Source of the DNA: Nemophila menziesii | Lineage: Eukaryota; Streptophyta; Magnoliopsida; Boraginales; Hydrophyllaceae | Reading direction: 5' to 3' | DNA length: 64,000 bases | Assembly: GCA_029959085.1 (NCBI GenBank) | Contig: JARWIR010000016.1 | Location: forward strand, 8,787,441-8,851,440 | Shown here: positions 45,213 to 56,906 of the stretch, in pieces | Numbering within the stretch: position 1 is the stretch's first letter | How the letters are laid out: every line of letters starts with the position of its first letter | Position numbers and translations under genes: made by a program | The notes under the pieces: model-generated | Told to the model about the DNA's origin: nothing | Databases searched by the model: none | What the model saw: only the letters and a program-made list of their open reading frames with translations

Positions 45213-46370
45213 ATGATGGAATCTCTAAAGCTCAAGGAGTTAAGTCGACAACTTGAGGAATTACGAGAACAATCGCGGCAACTAGCTCAGAGGAATCTAG
45301 TACATGCCTCACCTTCATGTCCTAGTTGTGGAGCAAGAAATCACTCGTGGGGACATTGCATGAACAATCCAGCCTCAATTTCCTTCATGCCATATCAAAG
45401 AGACCATTATTATGATGGTTATTATCAACCTCAAGGAAATTACGCTGACTATCAACCCCCACAGAGCTACAATTGGGTCAGAGATCAACAGACGTATCAT
45501 CATGATAACCATTATCATGATGATTATTATCAACCACGACCACAATCTTACTATCCTCCACAACCTATCTATCAAGAAGCGCCGATTTATAATAAAGCTT
45601 ATCAAGAACCACATCCTTATTCAATGCAGCAAACTACACAAGAACAACCTCCGAGTTTGAATTCAAGTTTGGCTCGACTGATGCAAACACTTGACAATAT
45701 AGAGAATAGCCAGCAAGAATCTCAAAACTCGCAGAATGCGCTTATGGAGAGGGTGCAGGCAGTGTCACGAATGGTGGAAAAAACTCAAATCCTTGCAGAA
45801 AGGCAACTCCGAAGTGATACTAGTGCTCCACAAAACAAAGTTTGTCATGCAGTTGAATTAGGAAGTGGAAAACAACTACCTCCAACAAAACCAGAACCAG
45901 AACCAGTCCCTATTCCAGATCAGAGGGGGGAAGAAGCAACAGAAGATAAGGTCGAAGAGGTAGTTGAACAAGAACGTGTCCAAGAGAAGACACCAGAAAA
46001 GAAAGAGAGCCCAGTGGTAACCAATACATGTCCTCCTCCACCATTCCCTTCACATGTCAGAAAGGACAATGACCTGGAATTCAAGAAGTTCGTTGACATG
46101 ATGAACAAATTAAAGAACAGCAGCCCGTTTGTAGAAGCTCTCACAAGAATGTCAAAATACGGTCAATTCATGAAGGACATTCTTTCTAACAAACGAAGAT
46201 TCGAAGTTAAAGAGATGAATGGATTACTAGAGGAGTGTAATGCTACACTTGGAATTGAGTTACCACCTATTCCCACGACATCTTGGATGGCACCATCCAT
46301 GATTATTAAGAATCGAGCTGAAAAGTTCGTGGGAATTAAAGGCAAAGGGTGGAAATTTCGTCATCCTTAA
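45213..46370 (+). CDS. Gag-like protein (C-terminal half) of the LTR element
   Basis: This 385-residue frame is the only long one in the element. Residues 1-30 form a short coiled coil (LKLKELSRQLEELREQSRQL). A CCHC zinc knuckle follows at C36-x2-C39-x4-H44-x4-C49. Residues 55-150 are a Tyr/Gln/His/Pro-rich linker, 155-210 are helical, and 220-275 are acidic and proline-rich. Residues about 275-345 carry the conserved Athila/Tat gag-end segment (PFPSHVRKDNDLEFKKFVDM, then PFVEALTRMSKYGQFMKDIL and LLEECNATL). The usual N-terminal gag capsid part is missing, and no protease follows. It may still bind element RNA through the knuckle. Start chosen as the first of two adjacent ATGs, shortly after the leader. 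Confidence 0.85.
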   Translation: MMESLKLKELSRQLEELREQSRQLAQRNLVHASPSCPSCGARNHSWGHCMNNPASISFMPYQRDHYYDGYYQPQGNYADYQPPQSYNWVRDQQTYHHDNHYHDDYYQPRPQSYYPPQPIYQEAPIYNKAYQEPHPYSMQQTTQEQPPSLNSSLARLMQTLDNIENSQQESQNSQNALMERVQAVSRMVEKTQILAERQLRSDTSAPQNKVCHAVELGSGKQLPPTKPEPEPVPIPDQRGEEATEDKVEEVVEQERVQEKTPEKKESPVVTNTCPPPPFPSHVRKDNDLEFKKFVDMMNKLKNSSPFVEALTRMSKYGQFMKDILSNKRRFEVKEMNGLLEECNATLGIELPPIPTTSWMAPSMIIKNRAEKFVGIKGKGWKFRHP

Positions 46371-47343
46371 TCGAGGTAACACGTCTAACTTTGAAAGACG
46401 TTAAACAAAAGTGTTGTACGGGAGACAACCCGTAATTTCTTTTATGTTTTTACGTTTTTAGTTTATATTTAGTTTAGTTAATTTTAGTTGATATTGCATA
46501 TTTGAGAAAGGTATTAGTGTTTTTGATGATTAGGTATTGGAGAAATCGAGTTAGGGAAGCGAGCAAAATTTTTTTTGGACAGAAACTTCGGCAAGTCATA
46601 TCTTTGCGCTCGGATATCGGAATCAGGTGATTTTTGAGCCTAAACTGCATAACTTTTCGAGATCTAGCTGCTGGGGAGGTTTTTGCCACGTGCGGTACAC
46701 CGGACCTCAGCCGCGGTGCACCGCGTGGTCAAAAACCCGTACTACGGGTTGCTACCGCGGGTTTTATCCAGAAACGAAAAAAAAAAATAGCTGATGGGTC
46801 CGGTATACCGCGCCATGCACCGCACAAACACGTACCACGGGGTCCTACCACGGGTTTTTTGACGTAGGAGGCGCGGTGTACCCCGCGGTACACCCCATGG
46901 TTCGCAGGGGTAGTCCGCGGTGCCGCAAGGGAGAGAAAAACCTACGGGATTTGATTATAAAGGAGGTATTAAGCTTTTAGTTCCGAATTTTATGAACCCA
47001 AACCCTCTTTTTCTTCTCCACAACTCTCCTAACTCCATTGAAGCTCATCAAAACCTTCACCAATCATCAAAACACTACCCAATCACCATGAAAACACATC
47101 CAATTCATTCTCCACATCATTACAAGGAAGATTCAACCACCTATATCATCCCAAAACACCTTGAATCCAAGATCAAAAGCTTAAATTTTCAAAAATTCAT
47201 CCTACAGTTTCTTAAATCCAAGCCAATCCATGAAGAATCCATCTTACCCACATAGAGAATCATCATCAAATCACCTTTCCTAACCCAAATTAAGCTTGTA
47301 CAACCAATAATCAAGAGTTTCAAATTTCAAGAGTGGTTAAAGC

Positions 47344-47357
47344 TTTGAGTTGGGGGT
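47344..47357 (+). promoter_or_regulatory. Internal polypurine-tract motif 1
   Basis: TTTGAGTTGGGGGT, identical to the PPT at the 3' LTR, about 2.1 kb upstream of it. Confidence 0.55.
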
Positions 47358-48060
47358 CAATTGAGATGATTAAGAGAACATGAACATTATCTACTGTATG
47401 GGAGATGAAGAAATCAAGGTGTTGGATTTAATTGAGAAGAAATCAAGTGAGACAAGTCCTAGTTCCAATTCAATGGGTAAAACAAGTCAAGAGAAGAGAG
47501 GTTAGCTAGCTGTGTTTGATTCAATGAGCAAAAAGGTTCCAAATTTAGTGAAGAAGACAACACGACCTCTCTAGATCAAAGACCTTATACCCAAGAGAAA
47601 AAGAGAAAGCTTCAAGGGCCCTGATAGCTTCTCCAAAGTAACAATTAAAGGAACTACCTTTTTCTTATGAGAAAGTATTTGAAGAAGAAGTTGAAGGTGA
47701 ATACATGAAGGTTCATGGAGATTTGGAATGCTTTGGGTTCTTTGTGAATTGTATTTTGTGAGGAGAAGAAGAAGATGTGGCACAGTTGATCTATGAGGAG
47801 GTGATACGAATCTTCGATCTCTCCCATGACGTTATTTAATGCAATATCCTATTATGATCACGTGTCCTGAACAAAAAGCGAATAAGAAGTTGGGTGAAGA
47901 AGATACACTAGAATTAATCTGAGTATCGATAAGGCGAGGTAATAGCCTCGAAGAGTATGTTTTCTTTCTTCCCTACCATTTCTTTATGTGCAATATGTAT
48001 GCTAATTTTAAATTTTATTCTTTCTTGAGTCTTTTTCGAGTCGTGGGGACACGGCTCATT

Positions 48061-48079
48061 TTTGAGTTGGGGGTGGGGA
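48061..48079 (+). promoter_or_regulatory. Internal polypurine-tract motif 2
   Basis: TTTGAGTTGGGGGT followed by gggga; the second internal copy. Confidence 0.55.
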
Positions 48080-49473
48080 TTCGTTGTCCTCATCTTCCTT
48101 TTTGTTTGTTTTCATAAAATTTAAATTTTTTTGGGTTGAATTAGGCATAGAATATCTTTGAATGTACCTATTTGAGCATGATTTTATTAAGTTAATGATA
48201 GTAAGTAGTATGTTTTTGAAAGATGTCATAAGTTTGTTTAGATGCATATATGAAAACAGGAAATAAAAGATAGAAAAGTTAATGAGCAATGCTAAGAAGT
48301 ATGTTGAAACTTAGGAATAGTTATTTGGTGTGTAGAACGTGAGGTTTGAAATTAGTTGAAAACCCACTTGTCTATGAACTAATAATGAAAAAGTAATGAA
48401 ATCCGGTAGTTAGAAAAATGAATAAGGCAGTTCATTCATGATTAAAACACTTGAAGCCTTTATACTTTCTCACCCTTTTGTTTGATATTGTTATTAATTA
48501 TCCGTCTTAGTCCCTCTGAGCCTTTCTAAAGCCTTTTTATTGAAACACATTATAATCCATACCCTTAGTTTGTAGGACTTATCTATATGACCCGCACTCG
48601 AATCGCAAAACCTGAGACAACTCGTTTTAGAGCTTGAGTTTTGGATGGTGGGTTTCATTATTAGGGAACTTTGGAATTTGGGACTTATCTTCGTGATTTT
48701 ATTGATGATGAAATTGTTATTATTGTAACCCTTTGCCGGGGTAATAGTGAATGAAAAAGAAGCTACGAGCTAAATTTGCCAACAAGGGCATTAAAAAGAA
48801 AGAATATATATATGAAAAATAGTGTGATATCTCAACATCAAAAAGAGAGTCATAACTATACAAAAGAAAAAAAAATTGATTTGAAAAGAGAAAATATATA
48901 TTCGGACCGGCAAAGTGGATTTTATATCATCAAAGGTTTTATTTGGATTTATTGGGGATGCACATCAAAAGCATCAATAAATTGGGTTGAGTGAGAACAT
49001 CTTCGAGTAAAAACTCAAGCTCTAGGGCGATTCGTTGATGGCTAGTGAGGAGAGAGCCAAAAGCTCACTTTTCATTATCCAAATATACCACACCCGTCCT
49101 TAAGCCAAGTTATAACCAAGACCTTAGGATTTCTAACTACTAGATGGAGAAACAATTGAGCTATTAGGTAGTAGGTAAGTGGACCATTGGATGTTGTATT
49201 TGGGACCTATGAACAACCTATAGCCATTAACCTGAACTAAGTTATCATCCTCTCCTTCTGGCATTGCAAAATTAATCTTAACTTGAATTTATGGATTGTT
49301 GATTACATGTATATTAAGCATAGTTGTGCATTATTTCTTAAACATTACTACATGAGAATTTTTAGATATTTTGCTCTAGGATCATTCATTATGTTCTGTT
49401 CTTATTCTCCTCCTACTTCTTCTTCTTGACTACCCTACTGTTCTTTACTTTTATTGTATCGGGACGATACAAC

Positions 49474-49489
49474 TTTGAGTTGGGGGTCT
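49474..49489 (+). promoter_or_regulatory. Polypurine tract of the 3' LTR
   Basis: TTTGAGTTGGGGGTCT directly precedes the LTR start TGATGTC, the expected place for plus-strand priming. Confidence 0.8.
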
Positions 49490-50984
49490 TGATGTCTCCT
49501 CATTTGTGATAGTTAAATATACTTCAGAGACATCATTTTAGGCTTATTTATTAGTTTATAGGTTGATTTTAGCTTAATTTAGTGCACTTTCCTATTTTGA
49601 GTCTTGATTTGTAGAATTATTATTTTTAGAGCATATTGGGTTTAATTGTTTATTTAGTGTGAAGCTTTAAAGATAATTATGGAGATTAATTAGAGTCCAA
49701 GTCAAAGACTACAACTTATGGAAAGAGATATGCATGGAAATTGGAGATAGAAGGAAACTGAGTTCAAATAGGAAAAGGAAAAGCTGCCTAAATATGGGAT
49801 TCTGTAGTACACGTCCAAAGATTGGTGTTTTTACCTAAGAAATAGGCCGAATTTGGTAATTTCCTTCTATAGGGCCTAGATAATTCTGTTGCGATTCTTT
49901 TGGTATCTTGTGGAGCAAACTCCGACCAATAACGAAGAAGATACACTCAAAACAACGCAGCAGTGTTTATCTTACGAATTTGGGTTGGGCCAGGAGCCCA
50001 TTACTTGAAGTTATCTCCAAGAAATGAATTAGGTCAACCTATACCCTATAAATACAGCCTCTTAACACTCTTAAATCATCCTTGGCCAGACCTTAAGGCC
50101 AAGAAGAAGCTACAACACAAGAGAAAAAGTCTGGAAGGAGCTGTGCAACAACTATGTCTCCTTCAACCTCTTATTTTGTAACTCTTTTCTCTTCCCTTCT
50201 TTGTATGAATTAATTCCTTTTAGTTTGAGTATTTAGCATATATGTATGAACCCTAGTTTTGATTGACATCTATCTGATTTGGGAACTTAATGTTTTAAAT
50301 TGAATTATAGTTTTTATTCTCTGTTTATGTGTTTGGATTTATATTCTGTGTTCTTGTGGATGCGCGCCCATATAGAATTACCATCTAGTAATTAGGTCAC
50401 CATTGACAACGGTGTTTAATTGCATGTTTAGCACATAACGTCTAGTATTAGGTCTGATCTGACAACCCAACCTATCTAGATAATCACTATGGTTGAGTCT
50501 TGTGACTCTTTACCAATTACAGGAAAAGTTTGCTTAGGAAGCCTTATTGACACAGGTAAATCCTATTTTAAACTACCGATAGCATATTGGGACCGATTAG
50601 GGAAATACTACATAATTTACCCTTACGTGTTTAGAACGGCAAAACTAGTGGGGATTGCATGCTAATTACTCAAGCTAGACTTTCATACCATCTTCTTTTC
50701 TTTTATTTATTTTCTGTCTTTAATTTAGTAGTTTAGTTTTCTTATTAAAAACCAAATAAATATCTGTCTTTCTCTTCTTTATCCTTGCGTATTATTATCT
50801 ATCTTTTATATCTGCACTTGATAATTTGCATAAGTTCTCTCTAACTTTCGTTAGTCCCTGAGGAACGAATCTTCTTATCATTAAAACTTGCATACGTCCT
50901 GTAATACTTGCAGTACAGTGTTAGTTTAGGGTGTGTATTTGCACTTATTTATATCATTATTTTATCACACCTTAGGCCACACCA
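49490..50984 (+). repeat. 3' LTR
   Basis: Same length as the 5' LTR and, as far as I could compare by eye, the same sequence. Confidence 0.93.
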
Positions 50985-50989
50985 CACCC

Positions 50990-51150
50990 CCACACACACG
51001 GAATCATGAATCTCATTTCCGTAAAAATAAGGATGTCACATATTAGCCTTCTCACACGGCCGGTCTTAGGAGGAGGCTAAGAAGGCCATGACCTTGAACC
51101 CTTCACAATTCTTATAATTTTGGGGTTTCATATATCTTTTTTAGTATAAG
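50990..51150. other. Short spacer with a ggccggtcttagg repeat end
   Basis: cacggccggtcttaggagga looks like a worn transposon terminus; no partner end was found. Confidence 0.3.
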
Positions 51151-51361
51151 TATAAAAGAAAGATTATGACCCAAGGGGTCTTGAACACCCACCCTCTAGT
51201 CCTAACCCAACCCCCTTCTTTTGTTCTTCTTACTAGGGACCTCAATACGATTTTAACACTATAGTTAAAAATCCCAAATACAAATATACCCTCTTTTGTT
51301 TTTCATTTACTATATATATTGTATTTTATTTCAGAAATCATTTTATTAAAACCCTAATTTC

Positions 51362-51363
<2 letters not shown>

Positions 51364-51452
<89 letters not shown>
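51364..51452. repeat. (CT)n microsatellite
   Basis: About 44 CT units. Confidence 0.97.
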
Positions 51453-51459
<7 letters not shown>

Positions 51460-52214
51460 ATTTCAGAAATCACAGCTCATCTCTCGATAGTAGAAAATCA
51501 AGCCCCCGCCGGAGCAAGCACAACTCATCTCTCCGGCAGCAGATCCCCGCAGAATTTCATTCCTCTCCTCCTCCTTTGCCGGAGAATTTGTTGGTGAAAC
51601 AACCCGTTCGTGAATAGGGCTATTCTCCTTCTTCAGTCTCTTCTCCTTCCGTCATCAATCGAAGTAGCAGCGGATCCATGACACCACCACCACACTGTTG
51701 CTTCACCCGTTTTGCAGATCTGCTCGAGGTCCGTGCAATGACCAAGCAGCTTTGGTCGAGGACCAAGCCAGAGAAGACCTTCCCGAAGAACAAGCTGCTC
51801 CGTTCAATGACCTTCAATGCCGTGCTGCTGATTCAAGGAAGCTCCGCTGATAAGTGGCCTCCGTTCGCTGCTGTGTTGCTGGTTTGCGTGGATCTGCTGT
51901 GCTGCTGGTTCGCTGCCATGTTTAAGCTCCAGGTCAATATGCTGCCATGGTTCGCTGCCATGTTTAAGCTCCAGATCTATTTGCCATGGTTCACTGCCAT
52001 GTTTAAGCTTCGGAGATATGTTTGCTGCGATGGTGTTATTTGCTGATATTCGAGCTCCGGCGGATCTCCCTTGCTCGATGGGGACTTTTTTTTTTGAATG
52101 CGTGCGTATTGTGTACGCAGATTTGGCAACCAATAGCTAGTTAGGTAGTTGTTAGTATTTTTTTTGTTTGTAATCTGTTTATTTTTTATTTTCCTTTGTA
52201 ATTAATTTGAATTG

Positions 52215-52455
52215 CAATGAAATACTCATCATTTTTAACGAATACTCATCGTTTTTAACGAGTACTAATCGTTTTTAACGAGTACTCGTCGTTTTTAAGG
52301 AATACTCATCGTTTTAATAGAATACTCATTGTTTCTTATAGTATACTCATCACTTTTTACAGATTACTCATCACTTTTTACAGATACTCATCATTATACT
52401 CATCATTTTTCTGACAATACTCATCATTTTTGTAGAATACTCGTCATTTTTTTCG
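52215..52455 (+). repeat. 20-bp minisatellite, about 12 copies
   Basis: Units read aatactcatcgtttttaacg with single-base changes; later units drift in length. Confidence 0.85.
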
Positions 52456-52560
52456 GTGATCGGTGGTCGGAGGTCGGAGGTCGGAGTTCGGTGGTCGGTG
52501 GTCAGAGGTCGGTGGTCGGAGGTCGGAGTTCGATGGTCGGTGGTCGGAGATCGGAGGTAG
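52456..52560 (+). repeat. (GGTCGGA/T)n heptamer array
   Basis: About 14 units of ggtcgga or ggtcggt, abutting the 20-bp array. Confidence 0.85.
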
Positions 52561-52690
52561 GTGGGCAGTGGAGAACAGTGACATCACTCCTTTTGTCTTT
52601 TAGTGTTAGTAAGGGTATTTTAGTATTTGGTCATCTTTGAGGTTCCTTTAAAGAAGTAAGATTCGCACTAGTTCCTTTAGGCCAAAAAAC

Positions 52691-54165
52691 TACTCTCCAA
52701 AACCCTAGGTGTCAATCACCCTAAAAAAATCACTTAAAAATGTTCATGCACTGCAAGAAGTTTAACGCCCTCTAGTGACCTACAAACAAAAATACTCAAC
52801 TTCCAAGTGGGAGAAGCTATGAGTTACAACATACCACCACATAAAACAGTTTTTTGGCAAACCTTTGCCAAAATTCAAAGAAAATCGCTATCAAACAGTT
52901 TTTATGAATCCTACAAATTGGAGTCAAATAAAGATATGATCAACACAATATAACACACATACCCTTAAAACTCAAAATTCAATATAATACAATCGGCAAT
53001 GGTCAATCAATATCTCTAAGGATGGAAAATTGTAGAGAGCGAGGGTCGTTTAGCTTATCACGAAAGTGGTGCTAAGGTAGTTGATCTTAACCGTATGTGA
53101 CTATAATAATATCTTATTTATTTTTTAGGTTATTACTACATTTCTTACAATCTAATACATCATTTGGTCATTTTCAGAGAACCTACTTGTACTGAGATGG
53201 TAGTTAATGTTTACTCCAGAGAGATGGGGATACTGAAATCGTAATTTGCTAACATATTTTGTTTCTTGATGTGAGTTATGTTGTTTTTGGTCAAGCAAAT
53301 AGAACTGGTGAATTTAACAAATATTGTGCTTTTTTGTTGTTGTTATAAAGTTGATAGTTTAGCTTTTAGTAATGCTAGTTTGAGATTGGCTCTTAATATA
53401 TGTATTATATGTGTTGAAGATAAAATATTAGGGGCTATGTTTGGCTATTTTGTATAAAATTTGCTAATATTGTCGTGTGTATTGTGATAATTCCATTTTT
53501 GTTCCATTTATATTACCATAACATTTATCTTACATGGGGTGAGGAATATTAAGTCCTTAATTTGATCATCTTTGGTGCTATTAGTAATGTGAATTTTGAA
53601 ACAGATCGATAGTAGCTTGTTTCAAGAGCTCGGAGAAGTTCTTGCTATGTTGAATTCTCCATTAATGGAGGCCGAGTCCTATTTTCTGTGTAGAAACAAG
53701 TTTAAATATGTCTAACATGCAAGAGTGAACTAGCTATTCTTAACAATGAATTTTTTTGGTTATTGAATAAAACTATAAGACTCGCGAGGGACCTTATTCC
53801 TCATATTGATTATCTCACAAATGAGATTCACATACTATTATATGAATCTCACTATTGTAAGAATTTTGATCCGTGAATACTCATCACTCTTAGCATGACT
53901 TCTCAATTATTGATAGCTCATGCACAGTGAGTTATTTATGGATGTAGGGTCGGCTGCAAAGCCAAGTTTTTGTTTTAGCTTTCAAAGTACACTTGATCGT
54001 GTGATTGCAAAAGACCCGGGATAGAATTCAAAAGACCTACAAACATATTATAGATATTGATTTTGATTTCCATTTTGTATATGTAAATATTATATGAAAC
54101 TAGGTAAAGCCCGTGTATGAAGACACTTAAGAAAAAATCTATTCCGTTGAAGGGAATTGAACCAA
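52691..54165. other. Intergenic; possible exon-like remnant near 53605-53720
   Basis: Mostly AT-rich. From 53605 a frame reads SSLFQELGEVLAMLNSPLM then AESYFLCRNKFKYV before a stop. It looks protein-like (balanced composition), but I cannot assign it and no splice partner is visible. Confidence 0.25.
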
Positions 54166-54169
54166 GGTT

Positions 54170-55010
54170 CCCTATGTTAAAGTCAAGATTAAGGTTAAGT
54201 TTAAGGTTATGGTTATGATTATGGTTAAGGTTAGGATTAACGTTTAAAGTTAAGGTTTAAGATTTAGCGTCTAAAGTTTAAGGTTAAGGTTAAGGTTAAA
54301 TAAGATATAAGGTTTAAGGTCGAATAGCGTGATGAATCTTCATTTGGTTAAGGTTAAGGTTAAGGTTAAAATGAAAGTTAAGGTTAAGGTTAAGGTTAAG
54401 GTTAAGGTTAAAATAAAAGTTAAGGTTAAGGTTTAAAGTTCAAGGTTTAAGGTAAAATCTAAGGTAAAATGTTAAGGTTGATGTTATGGTTAAATTTAAG
54501 GTTAATGTTAAAGTTAAAGGTTCAAGGTTTAATGTTCAAGGTTAAGGTTCAAGGTTCAAGGTTAAGGTTAAGGTTAAAAAAGTTAACATAAAGGTGGAGG
54601 TTAAGGTTAAGGTTAAGGTTAAGGTTAAGGTTTAAGGTTAATGTTAAGGTTAAGTTTTAAATTTTAAGATTAAAGGTTTAATTAAGGTTAAGTCAGAGGT
54701 GAAGATTAAGGTTTATGGTTTAAGGTTTAAGGTAAGGTTAAGGATAATGTTAAATTCAAGTCTAAGGTTAAGGTTAAGGGTAAGGTTAAGGTTAAGGTTA
54801 AGATTAAGGTTAAAGGTAAGGTTAAGGTTAAGATAACGTTTAAGTTTAAGTATACGGTTAAGGTTTCAGTCAAATATTATGTTGAGGCTAAGGTTAAGGA
54901 TATGGTTAAGGTTAATAGTTAACAAGTCGAGGTTAAGGTTAATAGTTAACAAGTCGAGGTTAAGGTTAAGGGATTTGGGGTTATGGTTAAGGTTAAGGTT
55001 AAGGTGAAAG
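54170..55010 (+). repeat. Degenerate (TTAAGG)n array, about 840 bp
   Basis: The hexamer aaggtt dominates, with perfect runs of 4-6 units (for example 54384-54414 and 54600-54632), separated by variants such as ggtttaaggt, atggttatg and aagtttaagg. It is not the standard plant telomere heptamer TTTAGGG. Confidence 0.93.
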
Positions 55011-55340
55011 TGGAGAAGATGGATGAGTTCAACTAATCCAAAAAAGTCGAAAGCTAATTCTGAAAATAAAGATTATTAAAAATATTGGCATTAAATTAAT
55101 TGCTCAATAAAAATAAATGTTATGGAAGTTAAGAAGACGGATGGAAAAAAGGAAAAGAAAAATGAAGAAGATAAGCGGCCAATTAGGGTTATAAATTTTA
55201 AAAAAATGAATCTCTACCTCCAATGGTTATGGATACGGGAACAAAGAGCGAGGAACTTCAAATAGTGGAATGTAAAATGGAAAACCGGTTTCTATATTGA
55301 ATTAAAAAATTGTGTTGTAGGAGGATAACGATGGATATTG
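55011..55340. other. Unassigned spacer
   Basis: Purine-rich (gaagatggatgag, ggaaaaaaggaaaag); no gene recognised. Confidence 0.35.
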
Positions 55341-56906
55341 GTGATTGATGGGTCCTGGTGTGTTATAAAATTGAGTACTAAAAATAGAGGAACCACAATA
55401 ACGCAAGTGCATGATTGTCCGAGTAATATCCGATAAATCGGGTTTCGTTTTGAGGGACGAATTAGGCACAACTCAAGTATTAATTGAATTGTAGTAGTAA
55501 TTACTTAAAAGAAAAATAAAATAAATGATTTTTGTTTTGTTTTCTAAAATTAAGATGCAATAAATAAATTACTGAAATAAACTAAAGCAAGTAAATAAGA
55601 TTTAAAATTCAGAAGAGAAAGAGTACTTGATCATCGCAAGGGTTTCACCTAACCTATCTAATTAATGCTTCTGTTTAAGGGCTAAACTTATATTATTGTG
55701 CTAGTCGGGACTCTAATATCTCCTAACCCCCGTCAGGGTGGACTTAGGAGTTATCCTATGGTATTACAAACCCCATCAGGGCAATTATAAGCCACGTTCA
55801 GATGATTAAGATTTTTACCTCTTTGTCTGCATGGTTAGGTAAGCCCGTCAGGGTCAATAATGAATAATACGCGTCTATTATCTATGTCTGTAATTAAACC
55901 CCCCGTCAAGGTGATCACTTTGCCACTTAAGTGAATAGCCTACTATGAGCTAAGTTTGATTCATGACTTCAAAATTAGTGATTAAAACAAAATAATAGTC
56001 AACACAAAATACCTAATCTAATTTAAATAATCAAATCCCAAATTCAGAAAACATGAATTAAATAGAATTGGGTTCAACCCATATAGCGATTCTCAAGTAT
56101 TAAAGGAATCAGTTCATAACGGAATTTAATATTGAAATAAAATAAAAGGAAGATATAATTCTAGATACAGAAAAGAAATAGGGTAACCTAAAGGTTAAAT
56201 TGGCTGTTGTTGGAAGAACAGAATTCCTCCAACTCTATTTTCTCCTCAGTCTTCTTGCTCTGACTTAAAAATATGAAGCCTCTGATGTAATTCTCTGAAA
56301 TGTGTGTAAAAAGGAGACTAAAGGGTGTATTTATACTACTAAATTCGAATTAGGGCTTAGGTTAAGAGTATTAGGTAAAATTATAAAAAGCCCAAGCCCA
56401 TCTTCTTCTTTAATTCTCGTAACTGCTATGCAACCCTTAGTAAAATGGCTGTAACTTTTGCATATCAACTCCAAATGTGCTGATTAAACTTGGAGACTTT
56501 TCCTAACTCAATAAGGCATCAAACCATGTTTCACGGTCCAAGGCTGAATCCGCTCCTAAGTAGCCCAAAAACAGCAATTAGTAACAGCCTTCCAGATCTG
56601 CAACTCCTCTTGTTAATTCTTCAGAATTTCTTTTCCTGCCTTTACCTTCTCCACTCGATCTAGGACTTTAATTCTAACTTCTACTCCTTGCATTGGTTCT
56701 ACATAGAATCATGAACCTACTAAGTTTGCACTAAAACAAACAAATTAACGCACAAAAACTCTAAAAATGCATATAGTCTAATTCCAAGGGGAGAAAGTGC
56801 AATATGACGAATTAAGCACAAAATTCTATCAAATAAATCAAATATTCACCTAAAATGATGTCTCCTAAGGGTTAATATTTAGAACAAATAGGGAGACGTC
56901 AGTGAT
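55341..56906 (-). mobile_element. Solo gypsy-type LTR, minus strand, perfect TSD GTGAT
   Basis: The LTR at 55346-56901 (1,556 bp) starts TGATGGGTCCTGG and ends GGGAGACGTCA. It is flanked by GTGAT at 55341-55345 and 56902-56906. It is related to 18800-20150 (shared aaccccgtcagggtg-like, gccacgttcagatgatta). No internal region is attached. Confidence 0.8.

Larger units (their letters stand above)
46371..49470 (+). mobile_element. Non-coding 3' interior of the LTR element
   Basis: It opens with gacgttaaacaaaagtgttg and a small hairpin (acggg-agacaa-cccgt, about 46420), a motif usual after the coding part of Athila-like elements. A GC-rich patch at 46680-46930 repeats ccgcggtgcaccgcg/ cacgggtttt words. 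The rest has only short open frames without domains. Direct joining of gag to this region implies that pol was deleted. Confidence 0.7.
43528..50989 (+). mobile_element. Young non-autonomous Athila/Tat-like LTR retrotransposon
   Basis: The two LTRs at 43533-45027 and 49490-50984 (1,495 bp each) have exactly equal length, and I noticed no base difference between them. Both start TGATGTCTCCTCATTTGTGA and end GGCCACACCA. The 5-bp target duplication CACCC is at 43528-43532 and 50985-50989. A tRNA-Asp-type PBS follows the 5' LTR and a polypurine tract precedes the 3' LTR. The 4.46-kb interior encodes only a gag C-terminal-like protein; protease, reverse transcriptase and integrase are absent. It must be mobilised in trans. 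The LTR family also made the solo LTRs at 14996 and 16553. Confidence 0.93.
51150..52690 (-). mobile_element. Non-autonomous minisatellite-rich element (inverted relative of 31660-33121)
   Basis: The reverse complement of its right part (gatgaccaaatactaaaata, cactaaaagacaaaa) matches 31742-31800, and both elements hold gagta-type arrays and GA/CT tracts. Features inside are a (CT)n tract at 51364-51452, a GC-richer core at 51480-52080 with three copies of a 45-51 bp unit (gctgccatgtttaagctcca), a 20-bp array at 52215-52455 and a heptamer array at 52456-52560. Short open frames in the core reflect these repeats. Precise ends are uncertain. Confidence 0.55.

Noticed and set aside
47571..48289. 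Minus-strand open frames within the LTR element
   Set aside because: Antisense to the element, no domains, and inside its non-coding 3' interior.
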